Of a stretch of 10,702 nt of DNA, positions 1 through 7,399 are shown piece by piece. A model generated the notes under the pieces. It did not search any database and was not told the DNA's origin. It saw only the letters and a list, made by a program, of their open reading frames with translations. Location of the stretch: assembly GCA_959600065.1 (NCBI GenBank), contig CAUGKZ010000025.1, positions 1 to 10,702 of the forward strand, written 5' to 3'. The DNA is from an uncultured Kroppenstedtia sp. GTDB lineage: Bacteria > Bacillota > Bacilli > Thermoactinomycetales > DSM-45169. The number at the start of each line of letters is the position of its first letter. Within the stretch, counting starts at the first letter, position 1. Position numbers and translations under genes: made by a program.

Positions 1-87
1 GAGCTGGTGCAGAAACACATAACCCGTGGCGACGACGATCGGCAGTCCGAAACAGAACATCAACCAATAACCCACCCAACGTTTCAC
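1..87 (-). CDS. N-terminal fragment of a membrane protein, cut by the left window edge
   Basis: A GTG start at 87-85 follows a good ribosome binding site (GGAGG at 100-96, 8 bases away). The frame is open to base 1 and gives 29 residues. It begins with a short basic start (M-K-R-W), then a hydrophobic stretch from about residue 4 to 27 rich in W, F, L, V and I. This looks like a signal anchor or first transmembrane helix. Two other in-frame GTG codons lie just upstream, but they overlap the Shine-Dalgarno sequence and are unlikely starts. The product cannot be identified from this fragment. A long, possibly structured leader and two candidate promoters lie upstream (347-444). Confidence 0.6.
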   Translation of the reverse strand, partial: MKRWVGYWLMFCFGLPIVVATGYVFLHQL

Positions 88-176
88 AGTCACCACCTCC
101 GGCAGGGTTCTACTCCCAGCTATATCAGTTATCTCTGGCATGTTGATTCGCCCTATTTTAGGTAGGAAAACGTCGG

Positions 177-237
177 CATGGTGGGACGGTGAAGAGTCTT
201 TGCGCTCTTTGCAAAAGATCGTAGCCGTCCCATCATG
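177..237 (-). repeat. Long inverted repeat in the leader of the left-edge gene
   Basis: Two 13-base arms, 177-189 and 225-237, are complementary at 12 of 13 positions and enclose 35 bases. A second short stem (AAGAG at 192-196 with CTCTT at 205-209) can form inside the loop. No T-run follows on either strand, so this is not an ordinary terminator. A second inverted repeat (TGATGGGA at 262-269 with TCCCATCA at 302-309) lies beside it and shares the GATGGGA motif. The pair could be a folded 5' leader or a small palindromic repeat element. A weak 27-codon frame (236-153, minus) runs through the hairpin. Confidence 0.5.
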
Positions 238-346
238 CCCGTCCCCTCAAGGGATAATTTGTGATGGGAGGCAATGGGAAGAGCGAAAGGGTCGTTTTCG
301 TTCCCATCATCCACTTGATGATTCATCAACAGCCCTGGTTACCTAT

Positions 347-374
347 ATTTTATTTTATTATTTTAATTTTTCAA
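347..374 (-). promoter_or_regulatory. Candidate sigma-A promoter for the left-edge gene
   Basis: On the minus strand TTGAAA (374-369) is separated by 16 bases from TAAAAT (352-347); each hexamer matches the consensus at 5 of 6 positions. A second candidate lies upstream: TCGACA (444-439), 17 bases, TAAACT (421-416). Both sit in a markedly AT-rich stretch (about 340-460). Transcription from either would give a 250-320 base leader through the inverted repeats before the GTG at 87. AT-rich DNA produces chance promoter matches, so confidence is moderate. Confidence 0.45.
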
Positions 375-514
375 GATATACTGCCGACATTTTTCTATTT
401 ACAGGAAAGTTTCATAGTTTAAATCTTCCTTTTCTTTTTGTCGAAAATAAATTTTTCACTAGCGAATCCTCAGGGATCAGGGGATTTTTTGGCGGAAAAT
501 GAATCTCGAGGCAC

Positions 515-537
515 AAAAAAAGGTGCCATACGGCACC
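515..537 (-). terminator. Rho-independent terminator after the TM2 gene
   Basis: On the minus strand a 6-bp GC-rich stem (GGTGCC at 537-532 with GGCACC at 527-522) with a 4-base loop is followed by seven T (521-515). It starts three bases after the TM2-domain gene stop codon and is a textbook terminator. Confidence 0.9.
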
Positions 538-539
538 AG

Positions 540-872
540 TCACAGCTGTGATAGCCATTTCGGGATGGCGATCCCGTCGAGCACCCACCAAAGCAAAAAA
601 GGAGCGATCGCCAAAAGCGGGGAGATACCCAATCCTGGCAACAGATAGAAAAACAGACCCAAGGAAAGAAACAGGAGCCCGATCACCCCCATCGCAAAAC
701 CGGAATTCTGTCTTCCAAGATAAAATCGGTGTCCTCCCAACACCCCGAGAAGCAACCAGAGGGCATAGGCAGTGATCCACCTCTCCCGCGGACTCTTAGC
801 GGGAATTTCAGTTGGGGTCTCTTTTGGCCTAGAATGATTCTTCTTCACCTTGATCCACATCCTATACTTCAC
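540..872 (-). CDS. TM2-domain membrane protein
   Basis: The 110-residue product has a charged N-terminal tail (about residues 1-32, rich in K, R, P and E), then a TM2-type domain. The first helix (about 34-46) leads into the characteristic G-G-H-R-F-Y-L-G-R turn, followed by a second helix, a hydrophobic extension and the terminal W-W-V-L-D-G motif near residues 94-99. TM2 domains form two-helix hairpins in the membrane; their biochemical role in bacteria is generally unknown. The start is uncertain. The GTG at 872 has no clear ribosome binding site and sits beside a small hairpin (886-874); ATG at 860 and GTG at 848 are alternatives, and all keep the domain intact. The gene lies 56 bases after the lipoprotein gene without a clear terminator between them, so co-transcription is likely. 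Confidence 0.8.
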   Translation of the reverse strand: MKYRMWIKVKKNHSRPKETPTEIPAKSPRERWITAYALWLLLGVLGGHRFYLGRQNSGFAMGVIGLLFLSLGLFFYLLPGLGISPLLAIAPFLLWWVLDGIAIPKWLSQL

Positions 873-928
873 TGCTGATGATCAGCGTGCCTCAACAGGA
901 CAGGTGAGCTTCTGTCCCGCACCGGGTC

Positions 929-1426
929 TCACTTCGTCTCTACCGGTTTGCCGTCGGTAGTTTCCACAACAAATTTCTTGTCATCCAGATCGCCCTTCTT
1001 CAATGAGATATACTCATGGGCAGGCTTGTCATCATCCTCTTCTTCCAGCTTCACCACGATTTTCACGACATCGGGTTTGACCACCTGCAGTTTTTTAACC
1101 TTCAGAGAGTATTTATCATACTTGGGAGAGGAGGCCTGAACCAGCAACATATCATTCGATTCCCAACTGTTGTTGTCCAGCTCACCAGGGTGCTTTTCTT
1201 TATTGTAAAGCCAGATCCCGCCATGTTCCTCTGGATCAGGCGCACCCATGAACCAGTTGATGTGCTGGAACTCCACTTCCTCAAAGGTCTCACTGGGTTC
1301 CACCGCATCGACCTTTTCTTCTTTTGGTTTCTTCTCCTTTTCTTCTTTGTCATCCACAAGCAACCCACAACCTGAAGAGAAGACCCACAAAACAGAAAAA
1401 ACAAGTAAAATTGCAAAGCGCTTCAT
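929..1426 (-). CDS. Putative secreted lipoprotein of unknown function
   Basis: The product is 165 residues. The N-terminus is a short lipoprotein-type signal peptide: M-K-R, a hydrophobic core of about 14 residues, then S-S-G-C with the cysteine near residue 20. The -3 position is Ser rather than the usual Leu, a weaker but tolerated lipobox. A Lys/Glu-rich linker follows (about 24-45), then a Trp-containing globular region and a predicted beta-rich C-terminus. The C-terminal pattern (about 105-160, ending in a K-P-V-E-T-K tail) faintly resembles the PrcB-type C-terminal domain; this is an impression, not an identification. ATG at 1426 is preferred because GGAGG lies 10 bases upstream; the ATG at 1435 is too close to it. 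A longer in-frame extension begins upstream of the promoter's -10 element and is rejected. It probably acts on the outer face of the membrane. Confidence 0.75.
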   Translation of the reverse strand: MKRFAILLVFSVLWVFSSGCGLLVDDKEEKEKKPKEEKVDAVEPSETFEEVEFQHINWFMGAPDPEEHGGIWLYNKEKHPGELDNNSWESNDMLLVQASSPKYDKYSLKVKKLQVVKPDVVKIVVKLEEEDDDKPAHEYISLKKGDLDDKKFVVETTDGKPVETK

Positions 1427-1550
1427 GCCCGACATACCTCCAATGGTTCGTTGGGTGATGTACATTCCCCGGTTGGAGAACTTTTCGGGACAGGAGTCAG
1501 CACCTTCTCCCGAAGGTTTCGTCCAAAGCCTTGTCCATTCCACTTGTTGA

Positions 1551-1559
1551 ATTATAGCA
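1551..1559 (-). promoter_or_regulatory. Extended -10 promoter of the lipoprotein gene
   Basis: The minus strand reads TG-C-TATAAT (1559-1551), a perfect -10 hexamer with the extended TGn motif. No good -35 hexamer lies 16-18 bases upstream, because that region is the 3' half of the fad operon terminator. Extended -10 promoters can work without a -35. The predicted transcript would have a leader of about 115 bases before the ATG at 1426. Confidence 0.6.
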
Positions 1560-1560
1560 C

Positions 1561-1585
1561 AAAAACCCACGGGAATTCCCGTGGG
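1561..1585 (-). terminator. Rho-independent terminator of the fad operon
   Basis: A perfect 20-bp palindrome (1585-1566: 8-bp stem CCCACGGG/CCCGTGGG around AATT) is followed on the minus strand by five T (1565-1561). It begins 22 bases after the fadE stop codon. The T-run runs into the promoter of the next gene. Confidence 0.85.
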
Positions 1586-1607
1586 TAGACAGATCTTTGA
1601 TGAGTGT

Positions 1608-3383
1608 TTACACTACAAAGCGTTCCGCTTCCAGCACCCGTTTGGCAATGGCCCGCTTCAATTTCACTTCGTTAATCGGCTCAAAACGGATCAACTTTTT
1701 CAAAATCGACACCTGGGTCCGCAAGACGTCCCCTTCTTCCATGGAAGTAAGACTGTGCTTCGCCTTCTGCTCCACCCGTGGGAAAGCCTCATACACATAG
1801 GCGGCGGTCAGGTCGATCTTGGCTTGGGCTTGATCGACTCCTACTTTTTCCAACGCCTTTTTGGCCCGCAGATAAGCGCTCTCCATGGCGAAGATTTCAA
1901 TGGCGATATCTGCTATGTCCCGCAGGATCTCCTGCTCCTTCTCCAGCTCCGTCTGGTATTTCTCCACAGCCAGACCGGCAACCATCAGGAAGATCCTCTT
2001 AGCATTTTCGATCATTTTTGCTTCTTCCTCCAGCGGAGCCGGTTCTTCTTCCGAGAGGGTGGGCATCAGCATCATCAGCTCTTCCTGAAGAGCAGCAGCT
2101 TTCTCCATGAAGGGGAGTTCCCCTTTCATAGTTTTCCGCATCAGGGTGGAGGGGATCAAGAAGCGGTTGATTTCGTTGGTCCCTTCAAAAATCCGGTTAA
2201 TACGGGCGTCACGGTACATGTTCTCAATTTCATACTCCTGCATAAACCCGTAACCACCGTGGATCTGGACCCCTTCATCCACCACATAGTCTAACACTTC
2301 GGAGCCGAAGATTTTGGCCACGGAACATTCCAGGGCGTATTCGGCGATCGCCTTGGCAGCTTCAGCCCCCTCCGCCTGTTCCAAATGGGACAGACCCTTT
2401 TCCAAGAATCCGGCCAGACGGTAGATCACGCTTTCCAGAGCGTAGGTCTTGGCGGACATGGTGGCCAACTTTTCTTGAATCAGCGGGAATTGGGCGATCG
2501 GGGTTTTAAACTGCTTCCGCTCATTGGCGTACTTGGCGGAAATCTCGATCGCACGCTTGGAAGAACCGACACAACCGACTCCTAGCTTGTAACGTCCGAT
2601 ATTCAAAATGTTGAAAGCGATCCGATGCCCTTTGCCCACTTCACCTAACACATTTTCCACGGGTACCTGAGCATCTTCCAAGATCAAAGTCCGGGTAGAG
2701 GAACCTTTGATCCCCATCTTCTTCTCTTCCGGTCCTGTGGAGACACCCGGGAATTCCTTCTCGACGATGAAAGCGCTGAATTTCTCCCCATCCACTTTGG
2801 CATAGACCACAAAGATGTCGGCAAAAGCGGAGTTGGTGATCCACTGCTTTTCACCGTTCAGAATATAATGCTTGCCGTCATCGGAAAGTTTGGCCACGGT
2901 TTTGGCACCGAGGGCATCGGAACCTGAACCCGGTTCCGTCAGAGCGTAGGCGGCAAACTTCTCACCAGAGGCCAACGGAGGCAGATATTTTTTCTTCTGT
3001 TCATCATTGCCGAAGAAGACGATCGGCAGAGTTCCGATCCCGACATGGGCCCCGTGACTGAGTCCGAAGGAACGGGCGGGTGCGATTTTTTCGGTAATCA
3101 AGGTGGAGCTGACTTTATCCAGACCTAGACCACCATAGTTCTCCGGTACATCCGCCCCCAAAAGACCCAATTCCCCAGCCTGTTTCAAGAGGCGAACCGA
3201 GTGATCGAAGTTGTGATTCTCGATCTCATCCAGGACAGGCAAGACATTCTCCATGGCAAAGTCTTCAGTGGTTTTGGCAATCATCTTATGCTCTTCACTG
3301 AATTCTTCCGGGGTGTAAACATCCTCGAGGCTGTGCTCCTCTAGGAGGTAGCTGCCTCCTTTGGTGATGGTTTTTTCCGCCAT
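1608..3383 (-). CDS. fadE: Acyl-CoA dehydrogenase FadE
   Basis: The 591-residue flavoprotein catalyses the first step of beta-oxidation: acyl-CoA to trans-2-enoyl-CoA, with electrons passing to FAD. Length and order match B. subtilis FadE (YusJ), a long acyl-CoA dehydrogenase with a C-terminal extension. The N-terminal helical domain covers about 25-145. The beta-domain carries the family motif Y-A-L-T-E-P-G-S-G-S-D (146-156) and W-I-T-N (181-184). The C-terminal helical domain contains the second signature Q-I-H-G-G-Y-G-F (373-380) and the I-F-E-G-T-N-E-I motif, in which Glu400 is the expected catalytic base. Residues from about 420 form an additional helical region, as in VLCAD-like enzymes. 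The ATG at 3383 is preceded by AGGAGG 8 bases upstream. The gene is third in the fad operon, 93 bases after fadA, and ends at a strong terminator. Its electron acceptor is presumably an electron transfer flavoprotein not encoded here. Confidence 0.95.
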   Translation of the reverse strand: MAEKTITKGGSYLLEEHSLEDVYTPEEFSEEHKMIAKTTEDFAMENVLPVLDEIENHNFDHSVRLLKQAGELGLLGADVPENYGGLGLDKVSSTLITEKIAPARSFGLSHGAHVGIGTLPIVFFGNDEQKKKYLPPLASGEKFAAYALTEPGSGSDALGAKTVAKLSDDGKHYILNGEKQWITNSAFADIFVVYAKVDGEKFSAFIVEKEFPGVSTGPEEKKMGIKGSSTRTLILEDAQVPVENVLGEVGKGHRIAFNILNIGRYKLGVGCVGSSKRAIEISAKYANERKQFKTPIAQFPLIQEKLATMSAKTYALESVIYRLAGFLEKGLSHLEQAEGAEAAKAIAEYALECSVAKIFGSEVLDYVVDEGVQIHGGYGFMQEYEIENMYRDARINRIFEGTNEINRFLIPSTLMRKTMKGELPFMEKAAALQEELMMLMPTLSEEEPAPLEEEAKMIENAKRIFLMVAGLAVEKYQTELEKEQEILRDIADIAIEIFAMESAYLRAKKALEKVGVDQAQAKIDLTAAYVYEAFPRVEQKAKHSLTSMEEGDVLRTQVSILKKLIRFEPINEVKLKRAIAKRVLEAERFVV

Positions 3384-3476
3384 CTCCGATTCCTCCTAAC
3401 AAAGTATGTGATAGGCCGGTCAGGGGACCTGAGTTCACGGGCCCCGCCTTCCCCGCACTTTCTGTTTACGGGTAGT

Positions 3477-4658
3477 TTAGTTCACCATTTCAAATACACC
3501 CGCTGCACCCATGCCACCACCGATACACATGGTGACCAAGCCGTACTTCCCGTTACGACGTTTCAGTTCGTTCAGGATACTGACCGTCAGCTTGGCACCC
3601 GAGCATCCCAAGGGGTGACCTAAAGCGATCGCCCCACCGTTGACATTGACGATGTCGGGGTTCATTTCCAGGTGGCGCATCACTTGGATGGATTGGGAAG
3701 CGAAAGCCTCATTCAATTCGATCAGATCGATTTGGTCCAGTGTGAGACCCGCTTTCTCCAGCGCCTTCGGCACAGCGACGATCGGACCGATCCCCATCAC
3801 ATCGGGATCGACGCCACCGACGCAGAAGGAGCGGAAAACTGCGATGGGCTGGATTCCCAAGGATTCTGCTTTTTCTCGGGACATGACGATCACTCCAGCG
3901 GCACCGTCGCTGGTCTGGGAGGAATTCCCGGCCGTGACGGATCCACCGACGCGGAAAGCGGGTCTCAGCTTGCCCAACACGTCCAGGGAAGTATCCCGAC
4001 GCGGCCCCTCATCAGTGTCAAAGACAAACTCTTCTTCATGAAGCTGATGATCGGGGCCCACCACACGATTTTTCACCGTCACAGGAACGATCTCATCCTT
4101 GAATCGCCCCTCGTCAATGGCTTGGATCGCCCGTTGATGGCTCCGCAGGGCAAAGGCATCTTGATCCTCCCGGGAAACTCCGTAACGGCTAGCCACTTCT
4201 TCCGCCGTGTGTCCCATGGACATATAGATTTCCGGTGCATGGTCCATCAGGTGGGGGTTGGGAGCCGGTTTGTACCCCCCCATGGGCACCACGCTCATGC
4301 TCTCCACACCACCGGCGATGAGGGTGTCGGCAAAACCGGTCATGATATGTTGAGCGGCGATGGCAATCGACTGCAATCCCGAGGAGCAAAACCGATTGAC
4401 GGTGAGGCCCGCTGCGGTGTTGGGAAGTCCCGCCCGAGTAGCGATCACCCGCGCCACGTTCATACCCTGTTCCCCTTCGGGGAAGGAGCAACCCATGATC
4501 ACGTCTTCCACTTCCTGCGGGTCCAACTGCGGCACCCGCTTCATCAGATCCTGAACTACCCACGCACCCAGATCATCGGGGCGTGTATCCTTCAACGAGC
4601 CACGGTTCGCCTTCCCCACAGCGGTCCGCGCCGCGGCAACGATGACTGCTTCGCGCAT
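3477..4658 (-). CDS. fadA: Acetyl-CoA C-acyltransferase (3-ketoacyl-CoA thiolase) FadA
   Basis: The 393-residue product has the usual thiolase length and cleaves 3-ketoacyl-CoA with CoA to give acetyl-CoA and a shortened acyl-CoA. The catalytic residues are visible: nucleophilic Cys91 in N-R-F-C-S-S-G, the N-E-A-F motif at 316-319, His348 in G-H-P-L-G, and the second Cys378 in C-I-G-G-G-M-G. The start at 4658 is chosen because GGAGG lies 8 bases upstream and the protein then begins M-R-E-A-V-I-V, as thiolases do. An in-frame upstream start at 4700 would add 14 unrelated residues across the ribosome binding site. The gene lies 152 bases after fadN with no terminator between. The gap contains only a weak AGCGAG/CTCGCT stem, so it reads as operon spacer. 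Confidence 0.95.
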   Translation of the reverse strand: MREAVIVAAARTAVGKANRGSLKDTRPDDLGAWVVQDLMKRVPQLDPQEVEDVIMGCSFPEGEQGMNVARVIATRAGLPNTAAGLTVNRFCSSGLQSIAIAAQHIMTGFADTLIAGGVESMSVVPMGGYKPAPNPHLMDHAPEIYMSMGHTAEEVASRYGVSREDQDAFALRSHQRAIQAIDEGRFKDEIVPVTVKNRVVGPDHQLHEEEFVFDTDEGPRRDTSLDVLGKLRPAFRVGGSVTAGNSSQTSDGAAGVIVMSREKAESLGIQPIAVFRSFCVGGVDPDVMGIGPIVAVPKALEKAGLTLDQIDLIELNEAFASQSIQVMRHLEMNPDIVNVNGGAIALGHPLGCSGAKLTVSILNELKRRNGKYGLVTMCIGGGMGAAGVFEMVN

Positions 4659-4810
4659 ACTCCTCTCCTCCTTCACAAGGTTGGGTGCCCCTGAAAGCAT
4701 GGTGATCGTCGGAAGCGAGAAAGGGTTTCCAGGAAGAACTCGCTTTCATATCATCGATCCTTCATGTGAAACCCCGTTTCTCCCTCTGATCACAACACTT
4801 CTTCGGCCCA

Positions 4811-7210
4811 TCAATTTCTGAGGGGCTTGTTCTTGGTCAGCATGTGCATCATCCGTTGTTGGGACTTGGGTTCGCCCGCTAGACTGAGGAACGCTTCCCG
4901 CTCGATGTCCAGGAGGTATTGCTCATCCACCAAGGTTCCTTCCGGCACTGTACCACCGGCCAGGACATAGGCCAATTTGGTCGCAATCTTGTAGTCATGC
5001 TCACTGATATAACCGGACTGGAACATTCCGTAGGCACCCAGGCGCAAGGTGTTGTAGCCCGTCTCCCCCACTACCGGAATCTGCTTCGGTTGCGGCGGGC
5101 GGTAACCCGTAGCATCTAGGGCGAGCACCTGCTGCTTGGCATCATAGAGAAGGTGATCCCCGTTCATGGTGATCCCGTCTTCCCTGCGCAGGAACTTGTA
5201 ATCCCGAGCCTCCACAGCACTGGTGGATACCTTAGCCATGGCGATTGTCTCAAACACATGGTTGACCAGTGGCTGCAAGGCGATGCGATCCTTGGGATCC
5301 ACACCATCCATCCAGCGCAGGAGCAACTCTTTGTTACCGCCACCGCCGGGGATCAGACCGACACCGGTTTCCACCAACCCCATGTACAGCTCAGAAGACG
5401 CCTGGATCCGGTCACAGGGGAGGGAGACTTCTACCCCACCGCCGAGTGCCATGTTGAAGGGAGCAGACACCACCGGCTTATCCAAGTAACGCAAAGATCC
5501 CATCGTGGTCTGAAACTGCCGGACCATCAGGTCCAACTCCGGCCAGTTTTGATCTTGGGCCTCCATCAGGATCAGCATCAAGTTGGCTCCGACACAAAAA
5601 GTGCTTCCTTGGTTGCCGATCACTAAACCGCGGTAGTTCTCCGATACTTCCTTCGTCGCCGTGTGGATCATCTGAATGATATCTGTCGCAATCGCGTTTT
5701 TCGGCGAGTGAAACTCCAGCAACGCCACATCATCCCCGATATCGATCAGACTGGCACCTTTGTTGCCTTTGATCAACTTTCCCTGTTCTTTCAATTTGGC
5801 CAGATTGATCACTTGGGGGTGTTCTTCCACTGGAGTAAACTGACCTCCGAGATGGAACACCCGGTCTTCTTCTGGGCTTTTCTCATAGAAGGTCTTAGCA
5901 CCTGAGGCGAGCAACTCCTCCACCAACGGTGGAATGGTCTCCCCTTCTTCTTTCATGCGGGCCACCGATTTTTCCACACCAATCGCATCCCAGAACTCAA
6001 AGGGACCCAGATCCCAGTTGAAGCCCCAGCGCATCGCTCGATCAACACTGACGATATCGTCGGCGATTTCAGGGATGCGTTCCGCCGAATAGAGCAATAC
6101 TTTTTTGGAAATATACCAGGCCAGGCGCCCCGCTGGATCATCGGCATAGACCAGCGCCCGCAGTTGCTCTTTCACCGTTTTGGCCCGTTTGGACAGTTCC
6201 AGAGAGGGCGCTTTCAACTTTTTGCGTGGACGGTATTCCTTGGTTTCGGGGTCCAAGACCAGGATCTCTTTCCCTTTTTCCGTCTTCACCCGCTTGAAGA
6301 AACCCTGGCCGCTCTTGGCGCCAAGCCAGCCCTGGCTTACCATCTCTTTGAGCAATTCAGGTACTTCAAAAGCCTTCTTCTCTTCCGCATCTGTCACATT
6401 TTCACGCACATTGTCAGAAACGTGGACAAAGGTATCCAGACCGACCAGATCCAAAGTGCGGAAAGTGGCACTCTTCGGCCGCTTCATCGCCCGTCCGGTC
6501 ACTGTGTCTACCTCATCGGGACCCAGTCCCTCTGCCAGCATCTTCTGGAAAGTAACCTGCAGACCATAGACACCGATCCGGTTGGCGATGAAGTTGGGAG
6601 TATCCTTGGCCATCACCACACCTTTACCCAACACGGACTCAGCAAACGCTTTCATTCCACGGATAATCGCCGTATCCGTCGCCTCTGTCGGGATGATTTC
6701 TAACAGCTTCATATAGCGCGGTGGATTGAAAAAGTGAGTACCGAGGAAGTGGGAGCGGAATTCCTCGGAACGGCCCGCCACCATCTCCCGGATGGAGATC
6801 CCAGAGGTATTAGAACTGACGATGATTCCCGGTTTCCAAACTTTTTCCACATTGGCAAACAGGCTTTGTTTGATGTTGAGATTCTCTACAATCGCTTCAA
6901 TCACCCAGTCGACTTCCCCCAGTTTTTGAAGGTCGTCCTCCAGGTTGCCCGTTTCGATGAGATCAGCCACTTTTTTGTGGAAGAGCGGGCTCGGTTTTTC
7001 TTTAAACAACCGATCTTTTCCCATTTGGGCGATCCGGTTGCGCACCACCCGATCTTCCAGGGTGAGTCCCTTCGCCTTCTCTTTCTCCGTCAACTCTTTG
7101 GGTACGATGTCCAGAAGGACCGTACGAATCCCCGCATTGGCCAAGTGCCCCGCAATAGCGGCACCCATGACACCGGCGCCGATCACGGCCGCTTTCTTGA
7201 TTCTCGTCAA
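4811..7210 (-). CDS. fadN: Bifunctional 3-hydroxyacyl-CoA dehydrogenase/enoyl-CoA hydratase FadN
   Basis: The 799-residue product carries out hydration and NAD-dependent oxidation in beta-oxidation. The dehydrogenase half comes first, as in B. subtilis FadN and unlike E. coli FadB. The Rossmann motif G-A-G-V-M-G is at 11-16, N-T-S-G at 134-137, and H-F-F-N-P-P at 159-164 with catalytic His159 and Glu171. C-terminal dehydrogenase helices run to about 440. The crotonase-fold domain (about 485-700) shows an oxyanion segment (F-C-V-G-A-N-L, 538-544) and both catalytic glutamates, Glu594 in G-G-G-V-E and Glu614 in G-L-V-E-T-G. A final helical region ends the protein. The TTG at 7210 is chosen because AGGAGG lies 4-7 bases upstream and the protein then starts right before the Rossmann motif. 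A longer frame from 7300 crosses the operator and promoter and is rejected. First gene of the operon, probably repressed by a FadR-type regulator. Confidence 0.95.
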   Translation of the reverse strand: MTRIKKAAVIGAGVMGAAIAGHLANAGIRTVLLDIVPKELTEKEKAKGLTLEDRVVRNRIAQMGKDRLFKEKPSPLFHKKVADLIETGNLEDDLQKLGEVDWVIEAIVENLNIKQSLFANVEKVWKPGIIVSSNTSGISIREMVAGRSEEFRSHFLGTHFFNPPRYMKLLEIIPTEATDTAIIRGMKAFAESVLGKGVVMAKDTPNFIANRIGVYGLQVTFQKMLAEGLGPDEVDTVTGRAMKRPKSATFRTLDLVGLDTFVHVSDNVRENVTDAEEKKAFEVPELLKEMVSQGWLGAKSGQGFFKRVKTEKGKEILVLDPETKEYRPRKKLKAPSLELSKRAKTVKEQLRALVYADDPAGRLAWYISKKVLLYSAERIPEIADDIVSVDRAMRWGFNWDLGPFEFWDAIGVEKSVARMKEEGETIPPLVEELLASGAKTFYEKSPEEDRVFHLGGQFTPVEEHPQVINLAKLKEQGKLIKGNKGASLIDIGDDVALLEFHSPKNAIATDIIQMIHTATKEVSENYRGLVIGNQGSTFCVGANLMLILMEAQDQNWPELDLMVRQFQTTMGSLRYLDKPVVSAPFNMALGGGVEVSLPCDRIQASSELYMGLVETGVGLIPGGGGNKELLLRWMDGVDPKDRIALQPLVNHVFETIAMAKVSTSAVEARDYKFLRREDGITMNGDHLLYDAKQQVLALDATGYRPPQPKQIPVVGETGYNTLRLGAYGMFQSGYISEHDYKIATKLAYVLAGGTVPEGTLVDEQYLLDIEREAFLSLAGEPKSQQRMMHMLTKNKPLRN

Positions 7211-7254
7211 GAGTCCTCCTCCTCTCAGTTGGACCCCATGATCCGTCCAGGGGT

Positions 7255-7272
7255 TGAATGAACAATCATTCA
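7255..7272 (-). promoter_or_regulatory. FadR-type operator upstream of fadN
   Basis: The 18-bp sequence has perfect 7-base inverted arms, TGAATGA (7255-7261) and TCATTCA (7266-7272), around a 4-base centre. It agrees with the B. subtilis FadR consensus, recalled as TGAATGANTANTCATTCA, except at one central base. It begins at the end of a candidate -10 (CATAAT, 7277-7272), so a bound repressor would cover the start site. In Bacillus, long-chain acyl-CoA releases FadR. The regulator gene is not in the window. Confidence 0.85.
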
Positions 7273-7299
7273 TTATGTGGCTAGAAAAAAACCTCTCCA
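7272..7299 (-). promoter_or_regulatory. Candidate fadN promoter
   Basis: On the minus strand TGGAGA (7299-7294, 4 of 6 matches) is followed after 16 bases by CATAAT (7277-7272, 5 of 6). The spacer contains a T7 run. The position fits the FadR-type operator that begins at its last base. Its -35 lies inside the hairpin of the upstream terminator-like element. Confidence 0.5.
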
Positions 7300-7314
7300 T
7301 TCAGATTGGACAGG
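7285..7314 (-). terminator. Terminator-like hairpin with T7 tail upstream of fadN
   Basis: On the minus strand CCTGTCC (7314-7308) can pair with GGAGAGG (7298-7292). This gives a 7-position stem with one G-G mismatch and a 9-base loop, followed immediately by seven T (7291-7285). The stem is imperfect, so termination may be partial. It would end a transcript started at the promoter at 7428-7400 about 108 bases earlier. Confidence 0.5.
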
Positions 7315-7393
7315 TGGCGTCCGACGGCACTCTGATTTCAACTTTTCCGCCGACAGGCTCGTTAAGCCCAAAGTTGGAAGGGAATAGCCTTCA
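7285..7393 (-). ncRNA. Candidate small RNA or attenuated leader between the ferredoxin gene and fadN
   Basis: The stretch lies between a strong promoter (7428-7400) and a T7 terminator-like hairpin (7314-7285). No frame with a ribosome binding site is visible in it. Predicted folds on the minus strand are: a 5-bp hairpin GAAGG/CCTTC (7392-7377); a larger stem CAACTTT/AAAGTTG (7376-7370 with 7345-7339) enclosing GGCT/AGCC; a short GTG/CAC-closed stem near 7331-7315; then the terminator. It resembles no RNA family I recognise. It could be an independent RNA of about 108 bases, or the fad leader with conditional termination. Confidence 0.4.
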
Positions 7394-7399
7394 GTTCTT

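Noticed and set aside
140..502. 120-codon plus-strand frame in the left intergenic region
   Set aside because: There is no ribosome binding site, the composition is not protein-like, and it crosses the inverted repeats and AT-rich promoter region.
873..928. Terminator between the lipoprotein and TM2 genes
   Set aside because: A 6-bp stem (GGACAG/CTGTCC, 898-917) and a small GCTGAT/ATCAGC hairpin are present, but neither is followed by a T-run.
1581..2294. 237-codon plus-strand frame opposite the end of fadE
   Set aside because: It begins inside the terminator palindrome, is antisense to fadE, and has a low-complexity Phe/His/Gln-rich composition.
3384..3476. Regulatory hairpin or promoter in the fadA-fadE gap
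   Set aside because: The stems (GGGGCC with GGTCCCC) are short and bulged, and no promoter hexamer pair is convincing; it is best read as operon spacer.
3672..4694. 340-codon plus-strand frame opposite fadA
   Set aside because: It is fully antisense to a clear thiolase with intact catalytic motifs, has no ribosome binding site, and its sequence is His/Asp/Gly-rich as expected from an antisense shadow of a GC-rich gene.
7211..7300. 30-residue N-terminal extension of FadN
   Set aside because: It would overlap the operator and promoter and has no ribosome binding site; TTG at 7210 has an excellent one and gives the family's normal N-terminus.
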